Positions 15,342 to 22,444 of a DNA stretch of 45,561 bases are shown here, in pieces; the stretch's first letter is position 1, and the number at the start of each line of letters is the position of its first letter. A program made the translations under genes and the position numbers. The DNA is from Clostridia bacterium (GTDB taxonomy: Bacteria; Bacillota; Clostridia; Oscillospirales; CAG-272), in assembly GCA_017631325.1 (NCBI GenBank), contig JAGBTM010000029.1:1-45561 (forward strand). The letters are read 5' to 3'. The notes under the pieces are model-generated. The model worked only from the letters and a program-made list of their open reading frames with translations. It made no database searches and was not told the origin of the DNA.

Positions 15342-16682
15342 TTATATACCAAAGAGGGCTTTGATTTTGTCCTTATCAATTCCTGCTCCGATAACGCATA
15401 TTCTGCCGATAACCGCTGCTGAACCCTCTCGGATATCAGCCTCGCCCGGAACGTAGTCAAAGTGAAGCCACTTACCGCACTTACACTCAACTATGCCCTT
15501 GGCTCTGAGAACCATGCCGTACGCACCGTCCTCGGTAAAGGTATCGAGAATTTCGCGTATTTCTTCCTTTGAGAATTTCTTCGTAGTTTCTGCTCCGACA
15601 CTCTGAAATACGTCATCTGCGTGGTGATGGTGGTCACCGTGTCCGTGACAGCCACAGCTGCACTCTTCGTCGTGCTCGTGGTGATGCTCATGGCAGTGGC
15701 ACTCTTCGTCGTGCTCGTGGTGATGCTCGTGGCAATGGCACTCTTCGTCGTGCTCGTGGTGGTGCTCGTGGCAATGGCACTCTTCGTCGTGCTCGTGGTG
15801 GTGCTCATGGCAATGGCACTCCTCACCGTGCTCGTGGTGGTGCTCATGGCAGTGGCACTCTTCATCGTGGGCGTGGTGATGCTCATGGCAATGGCACTCT
15901 TCATCGTGGGCGTGGTGATGCTCATGGCAATGGCACTCTTCATCGTGGGCGTGGTGATGCTCATGGCAATGGCACTCCTCACCGTGCTCGTGGTGGTGCT
16001 CGTGGCAATGGCACTCCTCACCGTGCTCGTGGTGGTGCTTATGAGCCTTGTGCTCCTCTTCGAGCGCCTTTACAGCCTCCTCAAGTGTATCGCGCTTCTC
16101 TATTGCAGCGAGGATATCCTCACCGCAAAGGCTCTCCCAAGGGGTAGTTACTATAACGGCATCGGGGTTCTTCTCTCGGAGAAGAGCCACGCAGTCAAGA
16201 ATTTTATGCTCGGGAGCCGTGCCTGTATGTGAAAGGACTATGGCAGAGGCCGAAGAAATCTGGTCGTTATAGAACTCACCAAAGTTCTTCATATACATTT
16301 TGCACTTATTGACGTCGGCGACAGCGGTGTAGGAATTGAGCTTTGCTTCGGGAAGAGCTGCGCTCTCTACGGCACGGATAACGTCGGAAAGCTTGCCGAC
16401 GCCCGACGGCTCGATAACTATGCGCTCGGGGGAGAAATCCTCTACGACCTTAATGAGCGCCTTTGAAAAATCACCGACTAGCGAGCAACAGATACAGCCC
16501 GAGTTCATCTCGGTAATCTCAACACCTGCGTCCGCAAGAAATCCACCGTCTATACCAATCTCGCCAAACTCGTTTTCGATAAGAACTACCTTCTCGCCGG
16601 CGTATGCTTCCTTAATCAGCTTCTTTATAAGCGTTGTCTTTCCCGCACCGAGAAAGCCCGAAAAAATATCTATTTTAGTCAT
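15342..16682 (-). CDS. COG0523/CobW metallochaperone-like GTPase with ten His/Cys-rich repeats
   Basis: G3E-family GTPase of 446 residues implicated in metal delivery. Walker A GFLGAGKT (9-16), the ENEFGEIGID switch and the metal-binding GCICC motif (62-66) are intact, and a CobW C-terminal domain is present. Inserted between them is a low-complexity block of ten 13-residue repeats of the form HHHEHGEECHCHE, the last ending in GCHGHGDHHHH. His-rich insertions are typical of zinc- or nickel-linked COG0523 proteins. ATG 16682 is chosen over the in-frame ATG at 16730 because the predicted promoter places the transcript start at about 16729. The leader folds so that GGGAG comes near the start. 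It is first gene of a two-gene operon. The metal is inferred only as zinc or another transition metal. Confidence 0.9.
   Translation of the reverse strand: MTKIDIFSGFLGAGKTTLIKKLIKEAYAGEKVVLIENEFGEIGIDGGFLADAGVEITEMNSGCICCSLVGDFSKALIKVVEDFSPERIVIEPSGVGKLSDVIRAVESAALPEAKLNSYTAVADVNKCKMYMKNFGEFYNDQISSASAIVLSHTGTAPEHKILDCVALLREKNPDAVIVTTPWESLCGEDILAAIEKRDTLEEAVKALEEEHKAHKHHHEHGEECHCHEHHHEHGEECHCHEHHHAHDEECHCHEHHHAHDEECHCHEHHHAHDEECHCHEHHHEHGEECHCHEHHHEHDEECHCHEHHHEHDEECHCHEHHHEHDEECHCHEHHHEHDEECSCGCHGHGDHHHHADDVFQSVGAETTKKFSKEEIREILDTFTEDGAYGMVLRAKGIVECKCGKWLHFDYVPGEADIREGSAAVIGRICVIGAGIDKDKIKALFGI
15655..16044 (-). repeat. Ten tandem 39-bp repeats encoding 13-residue His/Cys units
   Basis: In-frame tandem repeats within the CobW-type gene. 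Units alternate between Glu-His-Gly, Ala-His-Asp and Glu-His-Asp versions, with similar types adjacent to one another, which suggests recent expansion by slippage or unequal crossing over. Confidence 0.9.
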
Positions 16683-16683
16683 T

Positions 16684-16720
16684 GTACAAGTCGCGACGCA
16701 TCTCGTCGCACTCCCTTTAA
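16684..16720 (-). promoter_or_regulatory. Leader with hairpin and possible eight-codon upstream ORF before the CobW gene
   Basis: The only good ribosome binding site (AAAGGGAG) is about 28 bases before the CobW ATG. A perfect six-base stem, GCGACG/CGTCGC, lies between, and folding it would bring the site to about 11 bases. Alternatively the site serves an ATG at 16701 that opens an eight-codon frame (M-R-R-D-L-Y-N-D), whose stop overlaps the CobW start. Confidence 0.45.
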
Positions 16721-16735
16721 AATATTTCATAGTTA

Positions 16736-16764
16736 ATTATAATATAATTTATATAAAAAGTCAA
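16736..16764 (-). promoter_or_regulatory. Predicted sigma-A promoter of the CobW-type gene pair
   Basis: On the minus strand: TTGACT (16764-16759), 17-base spacer, perfect TATAAT (16741-16736). The expected start near 16729 excludes the in-frame ATG at 16730. Confidence 0.8.
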
Positions 16765-16808
16765 TACACACACCTCGCTAATTTATGGAAAATAATTTCA
16801 AAAAGGAC

Positions 16809-16837
16809 TTGACACACGCTCATCTATATGGTAAAAT
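16809..16837 (+). promoter_or_regulatory. Predicted sigma-A promoter of the lysine riboswitch/dapA operon
   Basis: TTGACA (16809-16814), 17-base spacer, TAAAAT (16832-16837). Transcription would begin close to the first helix of the riboswitch and diverges from the CobW promoter 45 bases away. Confidence 0.82.
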
Positions 16838-16852
16838 TAGTGTATAAAAACA

Positions 16853-17087
16853 GATAGAGGCGCACTGCACGAAGATTACCGTATCAAGTAAAGCCGCCAA
16901 GGCGATATGGGAAAGGCGTGGGTGCCGAAGCGGATACTGTGGCAGGTATCTTGGCTGGCAGCTCGGAGAATATCCGTTCTGCTGTCGCAGAAATGCGGGG
17001 AGCTATCGAAAATTCAGGGTATTTGGGACGTTTTAGTTATAGTCCTTTTCCCGTGTATTTTGAGGTAGCCCTGTGGCTATCTTTTTT
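16853..17087 (+). promoter_or_regulatory. Lysine riboswitch (L box) with terminator, upstream of dapA
   Basis: The aptamer runs from GATAGAGGCGC (closing strand GATAG, 16853-16857) to GAGCTATC (closing strand CTATC, 17003-17007). Conserved L-box segments in between are GGGAAAGGCGT, GCCGAAG, CTTGGCTGGCAG and AATATCCGTTCTGCTGTCG. The expression platform is a terminator hairpin, GGTAGCC (17064-17070) with GGCTATC (17075-17081), plus six T (17082-17087). Lysine binding should favour termination, lowering expression of dapA and probably the downstream dap/lys genes. Class assignment rests on conserved motifs read by eye. Confidence 0.92.
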
Positions 17088-17130
17088 GTTTTAATACGCC
17101 AAAGGGATTATAATTTTAAGGAGATAAAAA

Positions 17131-18015
17131 ATGAAGAACACAATTTTTGAAGGAGCGGCTACCGCTATCGTTACACCTCTCACCAAGGACGGAATTGACT
17201 ACGAGGCGTTTGGCCGTCTTATAGACTGGCAGATTAACGAGGGTATTGACGCTATCGTTGCAGTTGGTACCACGGGTGAGGGCTCTACCCTTTCCGACGC
17301 TGAGCACAAGGAAGCTATCAAATTCTGCGTCGAGAGAGTTGCGGGCAGAGTTCCCGTTATAGCGGGAACGGGCTCCAACGACACGGCATACGCTATTGAT
17401 TTGACAAAATATGCGTGCGAGGTAGGAGCTGACGCTATGCTCCTCGTTACTCCCTACTACAACAAGGCTACGCAAAAGGGACTTTACGAGTCCTTCGTTG
17501 CAGTTGCCGATATTTCGACAAAGCCCTGCATACTCTACAACGTACCCAGCCGTACCGGCTGTAATCTTCAGCCCTCTACTATGGCGCGTCTGGCCGAGCA
17601 CCCCAACATCGTCGCTATCAAGGAGGCGTCGGGAAATCTCTCTCAGATTGCCGAAATAATTAATCTGTGCGGTGACAAGGTTGATATTTACTCAGGAAAC
17701 GACGACCAGATAGTTCCTATTATGTCGCTCGGCGGCAAGGGTGTTATCTCGGTTCTCTCGAACCTTATGCCTCGTGAAACGAGCAAGATGTGCAAGGATT
17801 ATCTTAACGGTGACGTCAAGTCGGCTCGCGACGAGCAGATACGTCTTATCCCTCTCATAAACGCTCTATTCTCGGAGGTTAACCCAATACCCGTAAAGGC
17901 TGCTATGGCCGCTATGGGCTACTGCGAAAACTATTTGCGTCTGCCCCTTACCACAATGGAGGAGGCAAACGAGAAGAAGCTTCTCGCTCTTATGAAGGCA
18001 GAGGGACTTATCTGA
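17131..18015 (+). CDS. dapA: 4-hydroxy-tetrahydrodipicolinate synthase
   Basis: First committed enzyme of the diaminopimelate/lysine pathway; condenses pyruvate with aspartate semialdehyde. The 294 residues include GTTGEG (about 46-51), the YNVPSRTG segment carrying the catalytic tyrosine, and the Schiff-base lysine in AIKEASGN. An AAGGAG site precedes the ATG. It sits directly behind the lysine riboswitch, so its product pathway controls it. Confidence 0.97.
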   Translation: MKNTIFEGAATAIVTPLTKDGIDYEAFGRLIDWQINEGIDAIVAVGTTGEGSTLSDAEHKEAIKFCVERVAGRVPVIAGTGSNDTAYAIDLTKYACEVGADAMLLVTPYYNKATQKGLYESFVAVADISTKPCILYNVPSRTGCNLQPSTMARLAEHPNIVAIKEASGNLSQIAEIINLCGDKVDIYSGNDDQIVPIMSLGGKGVISVLSNLMPRETSKMCKDYLNGDVKSARDEQIRLIPLINALFSEVNPIPVKAAMAAMGYCENYLRLPLTTMEEANEKKLLALMKAEGLI

Positions 18016-18171
18016 TAGTTTTCGGCACTCAAAAAGCATTTTTAACGTACAAAACGCTATTTAAAGGCTAAAAGCCTTATTTGGTGCTGTTTGCCACGTA
18101 GAAACAAAAGACCAATTTGATACTATTTGATACATAAAAGCCTTATTTAATACATAAAAGAAGGATTTCCT

Positions 18172-18939
18172 ATGAGAATACTTATTAACGGAATTTTAGG
18201 CCACATGGGACGCGAGGTTGAAAAGCTCGCGCTCGCGGGATACAGAGGCGCAGCTCTTGCTCTCGGCGTAGATATAGGTGCTGACGGCTCGTCGGACACG
18301 GTTTATCCGAGCTTTGACGCAGTTTCTGCCCCGTCGCAAATCGACTGCATTGTTGATTTTTCTCATCACTCGGCCGTCTGCGATATGCTTGATTTCGCTA
18401 CCAAAAATTCGATACCTACGGTTGTGGCTACGACAGGTCACACCGAGGAGGAAAAGGCGTGTATCATTCGCGCATCGGAGAAAATTCCCGTGTTCTACTC
18501 AGGAAATATGTCGCTCGGAATAGCCCTTCTCATCGAGCTTGCGAAAATCACGGCTCTCGCTATGCCCGAGGCCGAAATTGAGATAATTGAAAGCCATCAC
18601 AACAGAAAGCTCGATGCTCCCAGCGGCACGGCGCTTATGATAGCCGATGCAATTCACGACGTAAGACCCTCATCATACAATAACGTTGGCAGGGGCGGTC
18701 ACGGAAAGCGTACTCCCGACGAAATAGGTATACATTCGGTAAGAATGGGTAACATCGTAGGTATACACGAGGTTATCGTCGGAACGGCTAACCAGACGAT
18801 TACCTTAAAGCACGAAGCGCACGACAGAGCGCTGTTTGCAGAGGGCGCTTTGGCAGCGGCAGCGTTTATAGTAGGTCGCGAGGCAGCGCTTTACGACATG
18901 TCAAGCCTCGTTGACAACACTTCTCACACGGAAAATTAG
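18172..18939 (+). CDS. dapB: 4-hydroxy-tetrahydrodipicolinate reductase
   Basis: NAD(P)H-dependent reductase, second step of the pathway. The 255 residues start with the dinucleotide-binding motif NGILGHMGRE (6-15) and contain the family signature ESHHNRKLDAPSGTA, with catalytic His and Lys. AAGGA lies upstream of the ATG. It is separated from dapA by 156 AT-rich bases without an obvious terminator, so cotranscription is likely but not certain. Confidence 0.96.
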   Translation: MRILINGILGHMGREVEKLALAGYRGAALALGVDIGADGSSDTVYPSFDAVSAPSQIDCIVDFSHHSAVCDMLDFATKNSIPTVVATTGHTEEEKACIIRASEKIPVFYSGNMSLGIALLIELAKITALAMPEAEIEIIESHHNRKLDAPSGTALMIADAIHDVRPSSYNNVGRGGHGKRTPDEIGIHSVRMGNIVGIHEVIVGTANQTITLKHEAHDRALFAEGALAAAAFIVGREAALYDMSSLVDNTSHTEN

Positions 18940-18990
18940 TTTTACCAGCGCTACTCTGCGCGCCCTAAATAGAATAATAAAGGATAGAAT

Positions 18991-19968
18991 ATGAAAATTG
19001 CAATTTACGGCTACGGCAACCTTGGCAAAGGTATAGAGGCCGCTATAAAGTATAATCCCGATATGGAGCTTTCCTGCGTTTTCACAAGAAGAGCGCCCGA
19101 TACGGTAAAAACTCTTACGGGTGTGCCCGTATTCTCGGCTGAGAGGGTTTTGGATTTTAAGGACAAAATAGACGTGCTTATAATCTGTGGCGGAAGCGCT
19201 ACCGACCTTCCCGAGATGACACCTGCTTTGGCAAAGAGCTTCAACGTCATAGACAGCTTTGATACTCACAAGCGTATTCCCGAGCATTTTGCGAGCGTTG
19301 ACGCCGCGGCACGCGAAGGTGGTAAGCTTGCTCTTATCTCGTGTGGCTGGGACCCGGGTCTTTTCTCAATAGCGAGACTCTATGCCTCGGCAGCTCTCCC
19401 ATCGGGCGAGGATTACACGTTCTGGGGCAGAGGCGTAAGCCAGGGACACTCCGACGCTATAAGACGCATTGACGGAGTGCTTGACGCAAGGCAGTACACA
19501 GTACCGATAGACGATGCACTCAGCTGCGTCAGACGTGGCGAATGCCCTCAGCTTACTACTGCCGAGAAGCACAAAAGAGAGTGCTACGTCGTAGCAGAGG
19601 CGGGCGCTGACAAGGCTCTTATCGAAAAAACGATTAAAGAGATGCCAAACTACTTTGCCGACTACGAAACGTCGGTTGAGTTTATAACTCTCGACGAGCT
19701 TCGGGCAAAGCACTCCGGTATGCCTCACGGCGGCTCGGTTATAAGAAACGGTGTAACCGGTCTTTCGGGCGAGAGTGTAAATACTATTGAATTCTCCTTG
19801 AAGCTCGACTCAAATCCCGAGTTTACAGCGAGCGTGCTCGTAGCTTATGCGAGGGCTATCGCAAGACTTGCGGCAAGGGGCGAGATAGGTGCAAAAACAG
19901 TCTTTGATATTGCACCCGCAGACCTCTCTCCAAAATCCAGCGACGAGCTTCGCGCACATCTGCTCTGA
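18991..19968 (+). CDS. ddh: meso-Diaminopimelate dehydrogenase
   Basis: NADP-dependent enzyme making meso-diaminopimelate directly from tetrahydrodipicolinate, replacing the succinylase/acetylase or aminotransferase routes. The 325 residues carry the Rossmann motif IYGYGNLGKG (about 4-13), SFDTHKRIP, the CGWDPGLFS segment, and WGRGVSQGHSDA, all distinctive of Ddh. Its place between dapB and lysA completes a four-gene lysine route. The start is preceded by AAAGGAT. Confidence 0.95.
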   Translation: MKIAIYGYGNLGKGIEAAIKYNPDMELSCVFTRRAPDTVKTLTGVPVFSAERVLDFKDKIDVLIICGGSATDLPEMTPALAKSFNVIDSFDTHKRIPEHFASVDAAAREGGKLALISCGWDPGLFSIARLYASAALPSGEDYTFWGRGVSQGHSDAIRRIDGVLDARQYTVPIDDALSCVRRGECPQLTTAEKHKRECYVVAEAGADKALIEKTIKEMPNYFADYETSVEFITLDELRAKHSGMPHGGSVIRNGVTGLSGESVNTIEFSLKLDSNPEFTASVLVAYARAIARLAARGEIGAKTVFDIAPADLSPKSSDELRAHLL

Positions 19969-20021
19969 TTTATATACCAAAAAACAAATTTTACGGCATT
20001 TTTATGCCAAAGGATAAAAAA

Positions 20022-21353
20022 GTGGCTACTATTTTAAACAATGAAATTTTAGATATGCTTTGTGACAATATAGCGAGAAATGGCGAGGGCACTCTCACTC
20101 TTGCAGGGGTGAATTTAGCCTCTCTTGCAAAGAAATACGGCACTCCCCTTTATCTTTACGACGAGGGAAAAATCCGTGAAAAGTGCCGCGCTTATATCTC
20201 GGCCGCAAATGAACTTTTCGACGGTGGGGCGCGCGTGATGTACGCATCAAAGGCGGCCTCGTTCAAAAGACTTTACGAGATTATGCGTGAGGAGGGCATG
20301 GGAATTGACGTGGTGTCGGTTGGCGAAATCTACACGGCCTCTGCCGCAGGCTTCCCTCTCGAGCACGCGTATTTCCACTCCAACAACAAGACCGACCATG
20401 ACGTTGAATATGCAATTAAATCAGGTGTCGGATATTTCGTTGTAGATAACGTCGAGGAGCTGTACTCTATCGACAGAATTGCAAAAGAGCTGGGCATAAG
20501 ACAAAGAGTGCTTCTGCGCATTACCCCAGGTATAGACCCTCACACCTACGAGGCTGTCGCTACCGGCAGAGTTGACTCAAAGTTTGGCTCTGCGATAGAG
20601 ACGGGACAGGCTATGGATATTACGGCCGTGGCACTCTCGCTCGAGTCGGTTGAGCTGTGTGGCTTCCACTGTCACGTCGGCTCGCAGATATTCGATGCCG
20701 AGGTGTATATTGCGGCATCTCGCGTTATGCTCAGATTTATAAAGGACGTCAAGCTATCGCTTGGCTTTGAGGCCTCTATTCTCGATATAGGTGGCGGCCT
20801 CGGTGTAAGATACGTCGAGAGTGACCCCTACCTTGATATAAGAGCTACTCTCTCCGAGGTTGCTGCTGCTATGAAGAAGCACGCGCGCGAGCTTGAAATA
20901 AATCTGCCCGAGATAGGCTTCGAGCCCGGAAGAAGCATCGTTGCCGATGCGGGACTTACCCTCTACACCGTCGGTACGGTTAAAAGAATACCGGGCTACA
21001 AAACCTACGTTTCGGTTGACGGCAGTATGGCAGATAACCCCCGCCACGCTCTCTACGGCTCGCCCTACACCATTCTCCCCGTATCGCGCGAGCTTCCCGC
21101 CGATACCGAAATTTGCTCGGTGGTCGGCAGATGCTGTGAGAGTGGCGATATTCTTGCTGAAAACGTTCCCGTACCTCAGGATATTAAAAGAGGCGAGCTT
21201 CTCGCCTGCCTCACCACAGGCGCGTACCACTACTCAATGGCCTCTAACTACAACCGTCTGACAAGACCCGCGGTTGTTATGCTACGCGACGGCGAGGACT
21301 ACGTTGCCGTCAAGCGCGAGACCCTCGAGGACCTCACAAGACTTGACGTGTAA
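20022..21353 (+). CDS. lysA: Diaminopimelate decarboxylase
   Basis: PLP enzyme that decarboxylates meso-diaminopimelate to lysine, the last pathway step. Evidence: the PLP lysine in MYASKAASFK, HSNNKTDHDVEYA, GFHCHVGSQ, LDIGGGLG, the EPGRSIVADAG phosphate loop and CESGD. The GTG at 20022 is preferred because AAAGGAT lies six bases upstream; an in-frame ATG at 20004 has no ribosome binding site. The protein would be 443 residues, slightly longer than average. A terminator follows at 21371. Confidence 0.95.
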   Translation: MATILNNEILDMLCDNIARNGEGTLTLAGVNLASLAKKYGTPLYLYDEGKIREKCRAYISAANELFDGGARVMYASKAASFKRLYEIMREEGMGIDVVSVGEIYTASAAGFPLEHAYFHSNNKTDHDVEYAIKSGVGYFVVDNVEELYSIDRIAKELGIRQRVLLRITPGIDPHTYEAVATGRVDSKFGSAIETGQAMDITAVALSLESVELCGFHCHVGSQIFDAEVYIAASRVMLRFIKDVKLSLGFEASILDIGGGLGVRYVESDPYLDIRATLSEVAAAMKKHARELEINLPEIGFEPGRSIVADAGLTLYTVGTVKRIPGYKTYVSVDGSMADNPRHALYGSPYTILPVSRELPADTEICSVVGRCCESGDILAENVPVPQDIKRGELLACLTTGAYHYSMASNYNRLTRPAVVMLRDGEDYVAVKRETLEDLTRLDV

Positions 21354-21370
21354 GTTGCGTTATATAAAAA

Positions 21371-21401
21371 GGCGTGAATGACAAGCATTCACGCCTTTTT
21401 T
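21371..21401 (+). terminator. Terminator after lysA, identical to the one ending the SLOG gene
   Basis: GGCGTGAATG (21371-21380), loop ACAAG, CATTCACGCC (21386-21395), then a T run. The same hairpin recurs exactly at 22309-22333, where it contains the stop codon of the SLOG-like gene. This copy may therefore be the remnant of an earlier module rather than the native lysA terminator. Confidence 0.9.
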
Positions 21402-21431
21402 ATTTACATTATACTATTTCAAATTTACTGA

Positions 21432-21460
21432 TTGACAAATACCATAAAAAGTGGTAAAAT
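21432..21460 (+). promoter_or_regulatory. Promoter of structured RNA A
   Basis: TTGACA (21432-21437), 17-base spacer, TAAAAT (21455-21460). The spacer ends AAAAGTGG, as in the second module. Confidence 0.82.
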
Positions 21461-21466
21461 GTATAT

Positions 21467-21605
21467 GCGACACATTTGAATATTTCCACTATCAAGGGAG
21501 TACTATAGGTAAAAATGTACTCTCTCGCCCTTGTATATAGTGGAAAATGTGTCGCAACATTGAGGGAGACATTTTTCGTGCGCCACTTCTGTTGGCGCAC
21601 TTTTT
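21467..21605 (+). ncRNA. Structured RNA A (module whose gene is lost)
   Basis: A predicted ~139-nt RNA. Nested helices: closing GCGACACATT (21467-21476) with AATGTGTCGC (21546-21555); CCACTAT (21486-21492) with ATAGTGG (21537-21543); CAAGGG with CCCTTG; AGTAC with GTACT. The apical loop contains GGTAAAA, and the internal loop contains AATATTT (21479-21485). A terminator follows, GTGCGCCA (21578-21585) with TGGCGCAC (21593-21600) plus TTTTT. The closing helix begins at the predicted transcription start, so the 5' end is base-paired. After the terminator an AGGAG (21612-21616) remains, but the start codon and gene present in the next module are missing. Confidence 0.75.
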
Positions 21606-21633
21606 GTTTTTAGGAGTTTTTTGGTTTTACAGA

Positions 21634-21662
21634 TTGACAAATACCGCGAAAAGTGGTAAAAT
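21634..21662 (+). promoter_or_regulatory. Promoter of structured RNA B
   Basis: TTGACA (21634-21639), 17-base spacer, TAAAAT (21657-21662). The 29 bases differ from the RNA A promoter at only three or so positions. Confidence 0.82.
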
Positions 21663-21668
21663 ATAGTC

Positions 21669-21824
21669 GTCACACAATCTAATATTTTTACTTGTTGGCG
21701 GGAAACTATCCTTGGTAAAAGGTGTTTCCTTTTTTCCTCATACCCGCTAACAAAGGTAAGAGATTGTGTGACAACAATGAAGGAAGCGCTTTTTCGTGCG
21801 CTGACTTCGGTTGGCGCACTTTTT
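21669..21824 (+). ncRNA. Structured RNA B (module with intact SLOG-like gene)
   Basis: A paralogue of RNA A with the same architecture but different helix sequences. Closing helix GTCACACAATCT (21669-21680) with AGATTGTGTGAC (21761-21772); TTACTT with AGGTAA; GTTGGCGGG (21694-21702) with CCCGCTAAC (21743-21751); AAAC with GTTT at the tip. The internal AATATTT (21681-21687) and apical GGTAAAA (21714-21720) are unchanged. The linker and terminator are close in sequence, with GTGCGCTGAC (21796-21805), a TTCG loop, GTTGGCGCAC (21810-21819) and TTTTT. Helices that change while pairing is kept, with conserved unpaired motifs, is the signature of a selected RNA structure. The SLOG-like gene begins 19 bases after the T run. 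It could be a trans-acting RNA or a cis-acting attenuator; the class is not recognised. Confidence 0.78.
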
Positions 21825-21842
21825 ATTTTTAGGAGCTTTTAT

Positions 21843-22319
21843 ATGGTAGTTACCTTTCACGGCGACGATAATTTTACTCCAAGTCAAAAATACAAAACCG
21901 CTATGCTGGAGTTTTTCAGAAAGCTATCAGGTGGCAAGCCACTAACCTTTTTAGTCAATTATGAGCTTCCGTTCATGCTTTTCGCCATTGACTGTATAAA
22001 GGAATACAAAACGGTAAACGGAGCTAAAACTGTTTTCGTGTCCCCTTACTCAAAATATCACTATGACAAATTTGAACTTGAACATCTTTTTGATAAATTT
22101 GACGAGGTTGTATTTTCAAATACCAACCACCTCCACGGTGAATTTCTAAAAGGTCAATGCAACGCTCACATGATGCGCGACGCAGACTGTACAGTTGCTT
22201 ATATCGACAGCGACGAGAGCCAAACGCACGTTTTGTGCCGTAGCACCATAGCATACGGTAAATCCGTATACTATCTCAGCGAGTGCGGTGTTAAAGAATA
22301 TAATTTTAGGCGTGAATGA
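21843..22319 (+). CDS. SLOG-superfamily protein (DUF1273/YpsA-like)
   Basis: A 158-residue protein. N-terminal VVTFHGDD matches the position of the TVTFIGHR strand-loop in DUF1273 proteins. FLVNYELPFMLFAIDCIKEYK and KTVFVSPY follow, then FDEVVF and the block NAHMMRDADCTVAYIDSDES ... AYGKSVYYLSE, which matches the Rossmann-like ligand site of SLOG folds. The usual Gly-Gly-Thr is replaced by Ser-Gln-Thr. SLOG proteins bind or process nucleotide-derived ligands, and some serve antiphage signalling; no specific activity can be claimed here. The ATG 21843 has AGGAG seven bases upstream. The stop codon lies within the downstream terminator. Expression probably depends on read-through of RNA B's terminator. 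Confidence 0.7.
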   Translation: MVVTFHGDDNFTPSQKYKTAMLEFFRKLSGGKPLTFLVNYELPFMLFAIDCIKEYKTVNGAKTVFVSPYSKYHYDKFELEHLFDKFDEVVFSNTNHLHGEFLKGQCNAHMMRDADCTVAYIDSDESQTHVLCRSTIAYGKSVYYLSECGVKEYNFRRE

Positions 22320-22339
22320 CAAGCATTCACGCCTTTTTT
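22309..22339 (+). terminator. Terminator of the SLOG-like gene
   Basis: GGCGTGAATG (22309-22318), ACAAG loop, CATTCACGCC (22324-22333), six T. The TGA stop of the gene (22317-22319) is inside the hairpin, so ribosomes finishing translation would cover its left arm. Confidence 0.9.
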
Positions 22340-22367
22340 ATGAAGAATTGTTTTCAATTTTAGGTTA

Positions 22368-22396
22368 TTGACAAATAACCGAGCATAACTAAAAAC
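22368..22396 (+). other. Decayed third module promoter
   Basis: TTGACAAATA (22368-22377) repeats the start of both module promoters at a similar distance after the terminator, but no -10 box remains at the expected place (AAAAAC at 22391-22396). It is interpreted as the remnant of a third module copy. Confidence 0.45.
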
Positions 22397-22444
22397 AGCC
22401 TAGTGAAGCTCAAAAGTCCTTTGTTATGGATTTTTGAATCTCCA

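Noticed and set aside
15491-16232. Long open frames overlapping the CobW repeat region, one on each strand
   Set aside because: They are shadows of the 39-bp repeats, which stay open in other frames because the unit length is a multiple of three.
16730-16732. CobW start at the upstream in-frame ATG (16730)
   Set aside because: The predicted TTGACT-17-TATAAT promoter puts the transcription start at or just downstream of this ATG.
21432-21824. 6S RNA or retron ncRNA
   Set aside because: The RNAs lack the long central bubble expected of 6S, are shorter than usual, occur as duplicated cassettes with a gene, and no reverse transcriptase is nearby.
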